A stretch of DNA of 64,000 nt from Pollenia angustigena (taxonomy: Eukaryota; Arthropoda; Insecta; Diptera; Polleniidae), in contig OV884059.1 in the NCBI GenBank assembly GCA_930367215.1, positions 151,464,511 through 151,528,510 of the forward strand, given 5' to 3'. Shown one piece after another: positions 10,326 to 21,892 of this stretch. Below the pieces are notes generated by a model, which worked only from the letters and a program-made list of their open reading frames with translations, was not told the origin of the DNA and did no database searches. Numbering within the stretch: position 1 is the stretch's first letter; each line of letters opens with the position of its first letter. The position numbers and the translations under genes are program-made.

Positions 10326-11330
10326 GTAATATTAAGTTTCACATCTTTTCGATCCGAGAAGTTCTCACTAAAGTTACCGATCATGGGTACAGATTGCGGA
10401 TTTCCAAAATTTTTATGAAGATATTTTGCAATGGCCATCCGACATGTATTCACAGGCACATATAGAAAGAAGAAGATTTCTAATTCATATGTTTATCTTG
10501 AAGAAATATTTTCGTTTTTGTTCTATGAATGTATGTACATTAGGGCAAAAGCCAAATTTTTGGCATAGTACCACGGAGTAGCCAAGTTTTGGGGAAAAAA
10601 AAACCTCACGCAGGGAAGCAAATTTCTAAAACCTTCCAAAAATATTTTTTAAAATTTCCGTGAGATAAAAATTGTGGTTTTCAAACTTCAACCTGATCCC
10701 TGCGTGAACTTTTTTAACATAAAGAAAAAATTATCATATTTTTTATTAATAACTTTTAATGTTCTATGTCGTTATTGATATTCGCAAAAACTGTGAAAAA
10801 GCTATAGGCCTAATGTACGTATGTGTTCTAATTTATAATCTAAATAAATATATAAAAGGGTACCGAAATGTTCTTATTGTTCCTTAATAATGAAAAGCTC
10901 TCGTTGAAAATGTTGTTTCCTTTTATTAAAATTTTACAGTTCTTAATTGAATCATCAAAGGGTTTTATCTTATCGTAAAGTGCAAATTATATATTTAAAC
11001 GATACACGCAGAAACAAATTTATGTATAATCCTCGAAAACAAGGTTGATTTTACATTTTTAGGTAGTGATTTTGCTTCATAGTAACTTCATATTAATTTA
11101 ACATGATTTTACAATCACACCTATCGTGAATAAATTTTCCCTCGAATTTTTCCCCTTTTCACATATATGCGATCATGAACAACTCGCATGAAAAAATGTA
11201 ATTCATCGTGAAAAATTTTTTCCCTCGTAATTTGTTCACAATTCCCTTAGATTTTCTAACTTAATTTTTGCTAGGGAACAGAACATGTTTGTAAGTAACT
11301 CCTCCTATAAATCTAAAATAAAGGGTTAAT
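10326..11330. other. Non-coding stretch with weak inverted repeats
   Basis: TACATTAGGGCAAAAGCC near 10536 and the complement of TACATTAGGCCTATAGC near 10806 could be the ends of a small element. Inside it CTCACGCAGGGA (10606) faces TCCCTGCGTGAA (10700). Nothing else was recognised. Confidence 0.3.
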
Positions 11331-12070
11331 ACACTGATAGCAAAGGCGTCATAACGCTGATGTATTTTGACATCAGTACTATGACAAGTGTCTTCGTTTT
11401 TGACCCCATGACACTTTTCATCATGGTGATGTCAACCTTAACATCACTTGGCCAAAGTGTCATCAGGGTCAAAATGAAATTATGTCATCAATGGGATGGC
11501 ACATCGGCATCATAGAAATGACGAACATATACTCAGTGCGATGATGCAGTAACATCGGCGAAAGGACACATTAGCAGCAATTTAATGACAGTTTGTCATT
11601 AAGTCAAAGTCATTGGAATTGACTAAAGTCAAAGTGAGAGAATATTATTATTAACTTACCCGTTACATATGTTTGTTTCACGTTTGTTGAATTACGACCT
11701 TTGTTTACAGCAGAACTCTCAATAATAACACACCAGCACCATGCCCCATATGGTTTTCGCAATCATTCTACTTTAAAAATTTTATGTATTTAACTTAATA
11801 ATTTAAAAAAATAGAATATAGGAATTTTTGCTTCTTATAATACATTGTAATCATAAAAATAATGTTAATAATATACAAAATGTGGCATCGAATTGATGTC
11901 ACTATAGTCATAAAATAGATGACACGTAAAAAATGACAAAATTGTACGAAGACGTTAGTCATTGGATTGATGTTACTTTTTGCATCATTGATGCCATTTG
12001 TAGTAACATTGATGTCACAATTCTGATGTTAGGGCATCATTAATATGAAGATGCATTTTTCTATCAGTGT
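11331..12070. mobile_element. MITE family R2, copy 2
   Basis: A full-length second copy of the element at 6761-7453, from ACACTGATAGCAAA to TTTTTCTATCAGTGT. It has a block near 11905-11950 (AAAATAGATGACACGTAAAA) that copy 1 lacks. The flanks GGGTTAAT and AAGTTAAT might be a decayed 8-bp target duplication. Confidence 0.75.
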
Positions 12071-12282
12071 AAAGTTAATAAATAAGGCACAAACCGATAT
12101 ATTGCTCAGCAAAATGCAAAACAACAGGTCGATTGCCTGCGGATTTGTGAAACTTTCGATTGACTTGGTAGCAGAATTTTGGAAAATATTTTACTACATT
12201 AAATTTAAAAAGTGCAAAAAACTACCCGTGTAATCAAACTATCCCTCCAATACTAAATATTTTGCTTTATTATTTGAACTTT

Positions 12283-12556
12283 GTCTGTGTTCATATGGCT
12301 CATGTCTTATTGACAAGACGGCTACTTTATAGGCGAGAGGGACGAGGGGAAAAGAAACGAGTACACAGATGCATGTACTGTCTTTACGTTTTGCTTTCTT
12401 ATTCGTTTTTTAATTTTGTTTTTGTTTTCAAAATCAAATAAAACAAAATAAAAAACATGTCGTCAACATGACATGAATCATTTGAACGCCAATTCATGTT
12501 CAAAGAAGAAAAAGGAAGAATCTAGTCAATAAGACATGAGCCGTATGAACTCAGAC
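12283..12556. mobile_element. MITE with GTCTGTGTTCATATGGCTCA ends
   Basis: Inverted ends of 32 bp (12283-12314 and 12525-12556) differ at two positions and both contain CTCATGTCTTATTGAC. The 274-bp body is non-coding. The flanks are T-rich, so a target duplication cannot be called. Confidence 0.7.
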
Positions 12557-13573
12557 TTTTCTTTAACATATATACAATATTATACATACGTGTATATTTT
12601 TGAACAAAAATTTCATTGATTTTTAATTTTTTTAATCTGTCTTCTTTTTTTACATTCACTGGAACTGATAGCGTGAACAAATTTTTACATGAGATTCACG
12701 ATTGCTTTTTTCCCTTCGAGGGGAATGAAAATTTTATGGGAACACAAATTCCAATTGTTATTCACGATAGAGGTAATAAACTTGCGAACAACATTAGTTT
12801 CTTTTAAAATAACTATAATTCATGTTAGAGCAATATAACACTCATATTGAAATAACACAACGAATCATGTTGAATGAAAGTTATTTTATGTTGAAACACC
12901 GTGAATTTCATGTTAATAGAATCAAATTGGTTTGAGTTTGAAATAACACTTAGAAAAAAACCCTTTGTACTCACTCACAATTAAAAGATACCATCGGAAT
13001 GACCCGATATGGTTTTCGTCATCATTCTACTTTGAAAATTTGATGTACTATTTAACTATTTAATTTTAACAAAAAGAATTCGGGATTTTTTTCTTTTTAT
13101 AAATAATTTTAAAATTGATAATAAAAAAAATTTATGCTTTAAATTAATGTTGATGTCTAATGTTATAACAGTTAAAACAAAAAATGGTTTCAGTAATATT
13201 TGATGGAGAAAATGGTCGAAAATTATTTTTGAATTTTCTTGGTTTTAGTAGCAAAATTGTATCTTTAACCCCGTATTCATAAACGATTAGTAAATTTAAC
13301 AAATGTTTATTAAGGAAAATTTAAAAGGTTAATTTGTTTCGTACACCTTTATTAAATTAAAATTTGTTTATGAAACGGGCATTAGTGCACGCAATTTATT
13401 GAAACACACAGTTCAAAAAGTCAAATGGTTTAAGCCCTTATGACACTACATTTTTTATTCATTAATTGATATAGAATTGATAGAAAGAAACAGTAAATGC
13501 TAGAAAGAGCAAACTATAAAAAAATGTAAACAAAGTTTTTTAGTTTTTTTTTTCTCTTGTTATGGTTGTGTTT
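12557..13573. other. Non-coding stretch with an R2 fragment
   Basis: Positions 12985-13160 align with the right half of the R2 MITE (TGATTTTCGTAATCATTCTA region of copy 1). The rest has no recognisable feature. Confidence 0.45.
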
Positions 13574-13859
13574 CAGGGATGGCGTTGAGAACTTTTAAAA
13601 TCGTACCAACAACCTTTAAAAGTTGTACCTAATTGTACTAAAAAATTTTTTTAGTTGAAATGCGCATAGAAGCTAGCTTTCCCTCAACAATAAATTTCAG
13701 TGTATTTATCAAATATAAAAAATTGGGAATTTAGCACGTCATACAAAAATCTTAATAATTTTATTTATGTTCTTTAAAAACACCACAAAAAGGTATTATA
13801 AATCTTTGTTTAAAAAGTATCAAAAAAAAAGTACAATTGAAACAACTTAGCCATCCCTG
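13574..13859. mobile_element. hAT-type MITE with CAGGGATGGC ends
   Basis: It starts CAGGGATGGC at 13574 and ends GCCATCCCTG at 13859. CAGGG-type ends are typical of hAT elements. The 8-bp flanks TTGTGTTT and TTCTGTTA match at six of eight positions, consistent with an aged hAT target duplication. An R1 fragment (about 13660-13765) sits inside it, so R1 inserted later. Confidence 0.7.
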
Positions 13860-14184
13860 TTCTGTTAATTTTATTAAATGTTGCCAACTTTTTGTTTATA
13901 AGAAACCTAAAAACAAAAAGCGGTAAATCGCTGAATTTGCCCATAAACCGCTGATTCAGCAACACTTTTGATATATCAAGCTTGAAATGTCAATTTTAAG
14001 TTGAACAATTTTACATTTTTTTTGACATAACTTCATTTTTATCGATAACTTTTGTAAAATTTTTGACAGCTTGTCATTTATCTTAATACAGCTGAACCCT
14101 TCGCACTTGTTAAATTTTTCTATTACTTTATATTTGCACTGTTCACCAAAACTTGACCAATGCATTAAAAATGTAGTGTCATAT
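13860..14184. other. No feature recognised
   Basis: AT-rich sequence with a 69-codon minus-strand frame that has no recognisable motif. Confidence 0.5.
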
Positions 14185-14336
14185 GTCCCCTTTTACAATG
14201 TGGCAAGTGAAAGGCAGACAGACGCAGTTTGTAGGTGAGAGAGGAAAAAAGTGAAGTGTGTCACGCATACAGCGTCGCCCCCTTACCAGCAAACTTCGTC
14301 TGTCTGCCTTTCACTTGCCACATTGTAAAAGGGGAC
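14185..14336. mobile_element. Snap-back palindromic MITE, family P1, copy 2
   Basis: Inverted arms of about 50 bp start GTCCCCTTTTACAATGTGGC and contain GGCAGACAGACG. The central loop is GC-richer (about 14230-14290). It shares AATGTGG and CAGACAGACGAAGTTTG with 8947-9076 but differs in the terminal words, so the two are related but not recent copies of each other. Confidence 0.75.
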
Positions 14337-15555
14337 TAAGGGCTTTAAGAGATAATAATTTTTTATGTCTCCTGAACACTGTATTTTTGTTCTTCAGCCC
14401 TTTTCGAAATAAATGATTCAGTTATAAACATAGAATGGAGAAAACAGCCTTTTGTTAAATGGAAAGATTTGTCTATTTGACGTACAAAAATTTTATAATT
14501 TGAGCTAATTTGGATAAAAGTTGTTTCCCAGTCAAAACTCCGCCTACAAAATAATTGTAAGAAGTAATTATGTAATATCTGCTATGTAACGCAACAACTT
14601 TTTAAGAACGATACTAAATTAGAGTAAAAGAAGCTATTCATTTAAAAAAGAAAGCAAAGATTTTATTGGATAATATCAAGATGCCGCTGGAGTTGGAATT
14701 AACACTGCTTTAAATTGCGATAATTTTCCAGGCCCTACTTTGTGCACCAAGGAACATTTCAAATTCCTATTTTGCTAAAAAAAAAAGGTTAAATTGTACC
14801 ATCTCTGCCAAACTGGTTGTTAATACCTTCTTTAATTCATTGTTTTCGATTTGAGATCCGATTCTTGATTTAAAGTTAAGTTTTAGGACCCTGTGATCAT
14901 GTTTTACACATCGTTAGGTATTCCACTCTCTTCTTAACCTCCCTTTACAACAAATTAAGAAAAAAAAACTTTCCTAAATTTAAATGGCAACCTTATTCAT
15001 ACCGAAAATTCCTTTAAAAGAACCAAAAGTAAGTTCCAAAAGTAAGTTCCACTACAATATCAAGAAGAAAAATATTAAAAATTAAGCCGCAGTGTTAACG
15101 AATCCTTGTTGATCCATGTCAAAAAAAAAAAAAAAAAATATTAGTTTTGGTTTGTTAGTTGGCATTTTTATATAAATCGTTAAACGTCGAGTTGGTTTTC
15201 ATTTTATACACTTTTCATGTTTGTTGCTAAAAAGAAATTCCAAGAATTTATTCTTCTGGCTGCAGTCAGTGAGGGTAAGTAATGCTAGTGGCATTAAAGA
15301 TAAACGCCTTAAAATTATGACAAAATGAACAAAAAAATGTGAAGGAACTACAAAATAAAAATAACAAACGAACTGGTTTATAATGCAGGACAATATAAAA
15401 ATAAAAATGATTATAAAGACTTACAGCCAGAAGGAAATAAATAGCAGTGATAAAGTTAAAGAATGTTAAAGAGTGTTTAAGTTAAAATGTTAAATTGGGA
15501 ATTATGGACGAGAAATAAAATCGTATTAATTAAAAATTTTGTAGGATTTCTGTAT
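14337..15555. other. No gene recognised
   Basis: The start (AGCCCTTTTCGAAATAAATG near 14396) is the reverse complement of a word near 6585-6605, so the two share a short repeat. The word AACTCCGCCTACAAAATAAT near 14535 recurs near 40287. A poly-A run lies at 15120-15138. No supported coding region was found. Confidence 0.5.
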
Positions 15556-16260
15556 TCCGTGCTACATTCCCAATTTTTCTTATTTGATAAATACACTGAA
15601 ATTCATTGTTGAGAAAAAGCAAGCTTCTATGCGCATTTCACTGGTTGCTTAGGCCAGTTCATCAGGAAACCTTTTCCAAAGATTTTAGAAAAGCTAAAAA
15701 TATTTTATACAAATAAAACCCTAAAGCGAATAAGAATTTTAAACACTCAAAGTCTTACTTGTAACAACATCAACGCTTAAACAAAACACCAACAATAAAC
15801 AGTGAGTTTATCATCTCCTACATTTTTTTTTTGTATTTCCAAAAATTACTTTGATAATAAATATGCACGTGCACGGCTTAAAAAACTAAACTGGCAACTT
15901 GATTTGTTTGGATTTTCTTGCGAAAACAATAAAGAAATTTGTATTTTTTTAACATACAATGTAAGAAAAGTTAAACACACAGTTTATTGTTGGTATTTTG
16001 TTAAAGCTTTGATATCGTAGCAGATAAGACTTTTTAAGTGTTTGCAATCCTCATTCACTCTGAAGTTTTGTTTACTAATATCTTTTGGCTTTTCTAATTT
16101 TTTTGGGAGGATATTTCCTGATGGTCTGGCCTAAGCAACCAGTGAAATGTGTTTTTATCAAGAATAAAAATTGGGGATTAAGCGCGACAAACAAAATCTT
16201 ATTAATATTTATTAAAAATTTTGTATTTCCAAAAATTACTTTGATAATAAAATTAATATT
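15556..16260. repeat. Two R1 units arranged head to head
   Basis: From about 15556 to 15825 R1 runs on the minus strand; from about 15832 to 16260 a second unit runs on the plus strand. The word GTATTTCCAAAAATTACTTT occurs at 15832 and again at 16221, marking direct repeats at both ends of the second unit. This suggests that R1 units have terminal direct repeats of tens of bases. Confidence 0.6.
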
Positions 16261-17059
16261 TTTAATATCGCTAATATAAAATCAGGAATAAAAACTGTCT
16301 TTCAGTTAAACTAGACACAATGGTTGCTATTGATATTCCAGGGCTTTTGAAGTTTATCGACTGTTTAAACATCAAAAAAAAAAAAGCCTAAGGAAAGAGT
16401 TTTATCCAGGAGTGAATCCATGTCAAACCGTTAAGTCGTTCGGCATCATCACCTCCGATTTGAATGAAATTCAACACAAATGTTGAATGTTATTGGACTT
16501 TAACAAAACATAAATTTTCAGACCCCAGATTATTTCGGCTTCCGAAAAATGACGTCATAAAAGATGAGAAAAATGTGAAAAAACCTCAAAAGTCTCCTTA
16601 CAAAAGGGGATAGAACTCTTGAACTACGCAAGATAATTTAGTTTTATTGGTATCGTTTCAAAGGTGAAAGTGCACCCTTTAAAATGATATGCATATTGTG
16701 TTTTTCTAAGAAAAGGTCAAAGCTCAATTATTGGGGTCTTGAGTTCAAAGCTCCATATCTAGAAAAGTATATTTTTTAAAATTCTTAAAAAAATATATGT
16801 TAAGTATTATACCCTCTTCAACATTTGCAGAAAATTTAAAGGTGGAGACTCGATTGGTGTCAGAGTTATATACCAGAACGTGATTCTAAGTATGTTTTGT
16901 GTTCAAAAATCCCTTGTTGTTGTTTTATTTTAATTATTTTTTTCAGTATATCTGGAGAACGGCAAGAGCCAAAGTTTCCAAATTTAGTACACAAATTTAA
17001 GTTATCAATACACACCATCCCACAAAATGTGGGCGGGACTGGAGAAGTGGGCGTGGTAC
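16261..17059. repeat. Probable unclassified dispersed repeat
   Basis: Contains phrases of a common non-coding repeat style, such as ATCACCTCCGATTTGAATGA near 16449 and AATGTGGGCGGGACTGG near 17026. The phrase structure resembles 33640-33780. No ends or coding domains could be defined, and the copy runs directly into SINE copy 2. Confidence 0.35.
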
Positions 17060-17275
17060 CTCCCGTACTCCCTCTGAGGAGATCGAGTGGTAGCGATCGA
17101 AACATGTCAGGGTAACCAGCCGCCTGGGTTCGAATCTCAGGTCAGTCAAGAATGAATGATTATCAATAACACTTTTAATTAATTTTCATATTGTAAAATT
17201 CCTTTATTCATAAAAATAATTTAATGAAAATTAAGTTTGATGAACTTAAGCCTGATTAAAAATATTGAAAATATG
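17060..17275 (+). repeat. tRNA-derived SINE, copy 2
   Basis: The A-box region reads GATCGAGTGGTAGCGATCGA near 17082, closer to a tRNA D-arm than in the other copies. The B box GGGTTCGAATCTC lies at 17126-17138. The body and 3' end match copy 1. The first 60 bp of copies 1 and 3 are missing, so this copy has a different 5' junction. Confidence 0.75.
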
Positions 17276-17676
17276 GATTAAAAACCATAAATAGTTCAAC
17301 AAAATTACCACAATACCAATTATTGTTATCTACTTTGTATATTTATTTTAAATGCGATAAAATAATAAAAAACAATTATTAAAGTAAAAAAATAAAATAC
17401 TTGAAACAAAATTCAACATGGTGACCTGGTACTGATTTGTTCGTCGTTCGCCGGCGTATGAAATATAGATACATATGTATATCAATTGCAAAGTCGCCGA
17501 GTATGACGAATGTCCGCCGATGCCATGATTGTGTGTATTTTCATATACAAAAATATGTTTTATTTTTGGCGACGAATATTCGTGGCCAAAAATTCGTCGT
17601 TCGTCTCAGTTGTGTTCCTAGCATAATGCGAGCAAAAGCGACTTATTCATTAAGATAAATGGTACATATCGAGTCA
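17276..17676. other. No gene recognised
   Basis: Contains several CGCCG and TTCGTCG words between 17440 and 17600, giving locally higher GC. A 73-codon plus frame covers them but shows no domain. Confidence 0.45.
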
Positions 17677-17913
17677 TTACCGCAAAAAACTTTAACAACA
17701 AAAACAAAATTTTACAGGAGAGGATTATTTTTATTTTATTTCATACATAATTTTGTTTGAAGGTTGTCGCTTAAGATAAACTTGTTTTTTGCTATAAAAT
17801 CGTAACGGTACCTTATGTGAACATGATATTTTATGAGGTGATGCAAGTGTTACCAATAAAGTCATTTAATAAAAAAAATCTAAAGTTTCAAATGATGTCG
17901 TTAAAATTTTTTT
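17677..17913. mobile_element. MITE related to 6116-6505, uninterrupted copy
   Basis: It starts TTACCGCAAAAAACTTTAAC, carries TTTTACAGGAGAG at about 17710-17722 and the block GCTATAAAATCGTAACGGTA near 17792. The right end is more decayed than the left. It lacks the palindrome found in the copy at 6116, so it is the empty-site counterpart. Confidence 0.65.
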
Positions 17914-20714
17914 GAAGAAAGGGATTGCTATGTAGGGCTTTGAAAAGTAGACTTCATCCCGTATATAAATATAAGTATGTAAATATGTAAACCTTAAAAT
18001 ATTTTTCTTTTTTTAAAAAAGGCCCATAATTTATAGTCTTACCATCGTAAGCCGGCGCGCTTCGCCACCCCCATTAAAGTTTTTTTTTTTAACAGTTTGC
18101 TGGTGTAATTTATTTTTCTTTCTTTTAGTGGGAGTCCGACGCCTTCTTGGAAATTTACAAATATTTATACCTCATGTAAAGCGCCGGAAAATCAGGATAG
18201 CACGGTGAAAAATTCAGGAAAATCCGCGGAATTCAGTAGTTTAGAAACCTTTAGAAAACAAACCAGCACACAATCAAACAAATGCATTTTCATTTTTATG
18301 TATATATACATATAGATAGCGAAAGGAATTATAAAAGTCAAAAAAGTTTAAAAAGATATCCTCATCTTTATAAAGATTATTACTTCTTTCCAAAGCACTA
18401 CACACCCTCAATACTCAACAATTAAAATTTGACCTCCTCTGTATATTCGTACTTTATATTAACGACCAAAATACCAAAAATGTTTAACTGGACAGACAGT
18501 TAAGTTAAAGCCATCAATCATAACGGTTGGAAAGAAAAAAATATAAAAAGACACAATAAATAAAACAACAAAAGCAGCAACAGAATAAAAAACAAAACAA
18601 AATGTACCCTTCCCTCGTAAACATAGTTTCTGTCTTTTTCCATAAATTCGGTGTTTTTTTCGTTCCTAAGACCAGGAAAAGCTTCGTTTTATTTCATAAA
18701 CAAAAGCATTTAGAAAAATGAAATAAAAAAAAAATATTTACAAGACAACATTGACTCTGGAGTCCCCACCCGCACAGCCGAATCGACATTTTCCTTGTGG
18801 ACTTCCTTTTTCCAAAAGGAGTCAATTGTAGACAACTATCCCAACATTTGTCTTTCATCTTGACACGAGTTGCCACCCTGGTTTGAGTTTGTAAATGTGA
18901 ATTATTTAAATATGGATATGTAAGCAAGTATCTGTGTACGTAATCTATGTATATGTGGGTGTGCAATCGCGTGTTAAGCTACATTTTTCATATAATTTTT
19001 TCCTTTTGTATTTTTCATGTTTAAATATTTGTGTCTGTGTAAATTTTCTTAGCAAGTTTTCACTTTTTTACGCATTTTTTTTTTCTTTTTTTGAAAAATA
19101 CTTGTACAAATACATTGTTACCCTGAGGAAAAGTTGTTGTTTTTCCGTTTTTTAAGAGTTTTTGAATGATTTCTTTGTTCTGGTCGTAAATGGTTGAATA
19201 TTTCTGCAGGAGAAAATTGATTTATTTATTTTCTAAACAACTTCTGCATATTCAAAAAGCGTCGGAGGGTGAACAAACTTGAAGAAAATTAATTTCAAAA
19301 ATATTGTTGACAGCTTACAAAATGTATCAGACGATGGTAGCTAACACAGCAAAATATGAAAAAATTTTAAATAAAATTAATGATATTGGAATTTTTTTGT
19401 AGACCAAAATATTTTAGAATTTTACAATATTGTGGTTCGTATAGCCATTTATTTCTCGTTTAGGCTTGATTTTTAAGATGAGATCGTTTTTTTTTTGCAA
19501 TATTTAAAAATTTTGGACACATCATAAGAAGCACAATGGGTCAAAATCAAAATCTTTGTGAAGCAAATTTTTAAATTAATGTGGAACATAAGAAATTGAG
19601 ACAGCAAGGGTGAATTCGAGTTTTATTTATGCCTTAATTGTTTTCTGAACTTTGAAATTTCAAAGAAAAATTTTAAAACGACCGACTAATCGGATACGTT
19701 ATCAGCCGAAAATTACCAAGCGGCCAATAACACTGGTCTACAAATTTGGAAAAAAATTGACTGCAGAAACGAAGCATGTTTTTTTTAACTAATCTGGTTG
19801 CGCTGAATTCGAATCTGGCATAAAAATTGGGCTGTCACGTCTAATTCATATTTTATCGCATGCTGGCAATACTGTAAAACAGACAATACTGACACTACAA
19901 ATTCACAATTATTTAATTGACAGAAGACCACATTCATTCTAAATCTTCATAATAGTATCGTTTAAGCATGTCAGGGAGATCGTGTGTTCCTGATTCAAGC
20001 TATTTTTGCTTTGTGTGTGTGGTGAATATTTTGTTGGAAAAAAATGATATGCAATATCATAATCATTGAAACATGCAGGTTTACATTACATTACAAACTT
20101 GGACAAACCGTGGACACCGACAATGTTTTGCATTTTCTTCATTCGCATTTAGATTATTTTTCAATAATCTCACCGTTCTCACCAAGATTTAATGAAAATA
20201 TAAAGAATTTATCAAGGATTTTGAGACAAAGGCATGCTAAGAGATTATTGCTGCACTGTAATACGTGAAACCAAACCAACAAAATACAAACGACATTGAA
20301 ATAACGTCAATCAGTTTTGAAAATTCATTGATTTTTAATTAAACTAATAATTTTTTTCTGTATGAAACAAATAAAAACATTAATAACAGTTTCGAATTCA
20401 GCCCACCAAATTACCATAGGGAAGATATTTGGTTGCTCCAGTCCAAAACCTTGTTGGCTAGTGTAATTGGTGTTGAACATTAATTTGGCCGAATTCTGCC
20501 AAACACCGAATTTTTTAAATTCCGTTATTTGCAGATGTTACAATTTCATGCAGAAATAGTCTAACGAGAATTGGGAAAAAATCAATGATCCCGTAAGTCA
20601 TTGTTCAGACTTGCAATTTTAGATGCAGCAATTCATTAGTTTATTGGTAAGGGGAGTCAAAAGTTTTGGGAGTGTTACTCAAGTTCATGTACTTTGCAGT
20701 TCTGTTTTGTTTTG
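17914..20714. other. 2.8 kb with no recognisable gene or element
   Basis: Short CG-rich words occur near 18050-18075 and poly-T runs near 18079, 19078 and 19487. Frames such as 18694-18966 (minus) and 20044-20268 (plus) show no known domains. This is the longest stretch apart from 41.8-44.7 kb where I see no transposon ends, so it could be intergenic or intronic host DNA. Confidence 0.45.
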
Positions 20715-21096
20715 ATACACAGAAAAAATGTTCACCAAAATTTTTTCAATTAATTCAATAATGCTGTTTCAAACAATTAGTTTAATTGTTCCAATTAATT
20801 TCCCTTAATTGAAAATAAAAATTATAATGTTTGTGTGTATATATGCAAATAAACTGTGTTGATTGAAAAAAATATTTTAATTCGTGTTTACGTTTTATTT
20901 AGCCGCTTTCGCTGGTGGTCACATTTCAATTAAACCTATTGATTAAAACTGAACAGCAAGAAAAGCTCAAACTTACAAACTTGTTAATTGATATTATCAA
21001 TTTGTTTGCTGGCGGAAAATCAGTACAGAATTTAATTAATAGTACACATTTCTAACAAATACGTTAATTGAAGTTGGTTTTTAATTTTTTCTGTAT
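20715..21096. mobile_element. MITE family R4 (ACACAGAAAAAA ends), copy 1
   Basis: The left end ATACACAGAAAAAATG faces a right end whose complement is ATACAGAAAAAATTAA. The body contains TCAACTAATT-like and AACAGCAAGAAAAGCTCAAA words that recur at 52977-53850. An element with similar ends lies at 41184-41762. It is non-coding. Confidence 0.6.
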
Positions 21097-21132
21097 ATTC
21101 TGACACTTTTTAACTTGAAGATGGCTGTAGGT

Positions 21133-21892
21133 TAGAGCGACTCAAGTTGTATGGAAGCAAAATTCGTGCTCGATGTACCCTCCTAAAAATGAACCTTGGA
21201 CTTTTTTAAGATGACATTTTAAATATTTCGGCTCCAGGGTTGACCTCTCGTGAGCTGGACCAGTTTGAAAAAGGGTATATTTTTGCATGTTTTGTTACTT
21301 TACGAATCTGTTTCCTTACCAACATATACAAGTTGGGCATCGAAAGAAAGGTTTTTTTTAAGGCGCGTCCAACTGTATATAAAATTGAATTTTTTGTTCG
21401 GGGTTGTTTGTAATAAAAGTGCCACATTAACATATTTTAATCTTTAATCGATTTAATTAAATACGTGTCTCAGCTTTTCTTGAAATTCGTGCTAGTTCGC
21501 GTTTTGACAAAAATGCAATGGGGTGGTAACCCTTCGTTTTAAATAGGGCAATATGGGTATCAAATTTTATCTTTTGCCAAGTAATAATTCGAAAAACGTT
21601 TTTTTTACAGAAAATCCTTAAAAAAAGGACATGGATGATCGTCCTTGGACAAATCTTATATACAGTTGGACTTGCCTTAAAAAACCCTTTCTTACGATAC
21701 CCAACTTGTATATGTTGGTAATGAGACAGATGCTTAAAGTAACAAAACATGCAAAAATAGACCCTTTTTCAAACTGGTCCAGCTCACGAGAGGTCAACCC
21801 TGGAGCCAAAATATTTAAAATGTCATCTTAAAAAAGTCCAAGGTTCATTTTTAGGAGGGTACATCGAGCACTTTTTTTGGTGAGTCGCTCTA
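21133..21892. mobile_element. Foldback element with a perfect 8-bp duplication, hAT-type
   Basis: Long inverted arms of about 240 bp start TAGAGCGACTCA at 21133 and end with the complement at 21892. They enclose about 260 bp. The direct repeat CTGTAGGT flanks the element exactly (21125-21132 and 21893-21900). An 8-bp duplication and a TAGAG end fit the hAT end consensus (YARNG). Frames inside the arms mirror each other and are not genes. No transposase is present, so it would be mobilised in trans. Confidence 0.85.

Noticed and set aside
18694..19155. Opposite-strand frames of 90 and 73 codons as a host gene
   Set aside because: No domain, no splice context and no codon pattern that I could support.
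21206..21831. Overlapping frames of 63-97 codons on both strands
   Set aside because: They mirror each other because they lie in the arms of a foldback element.
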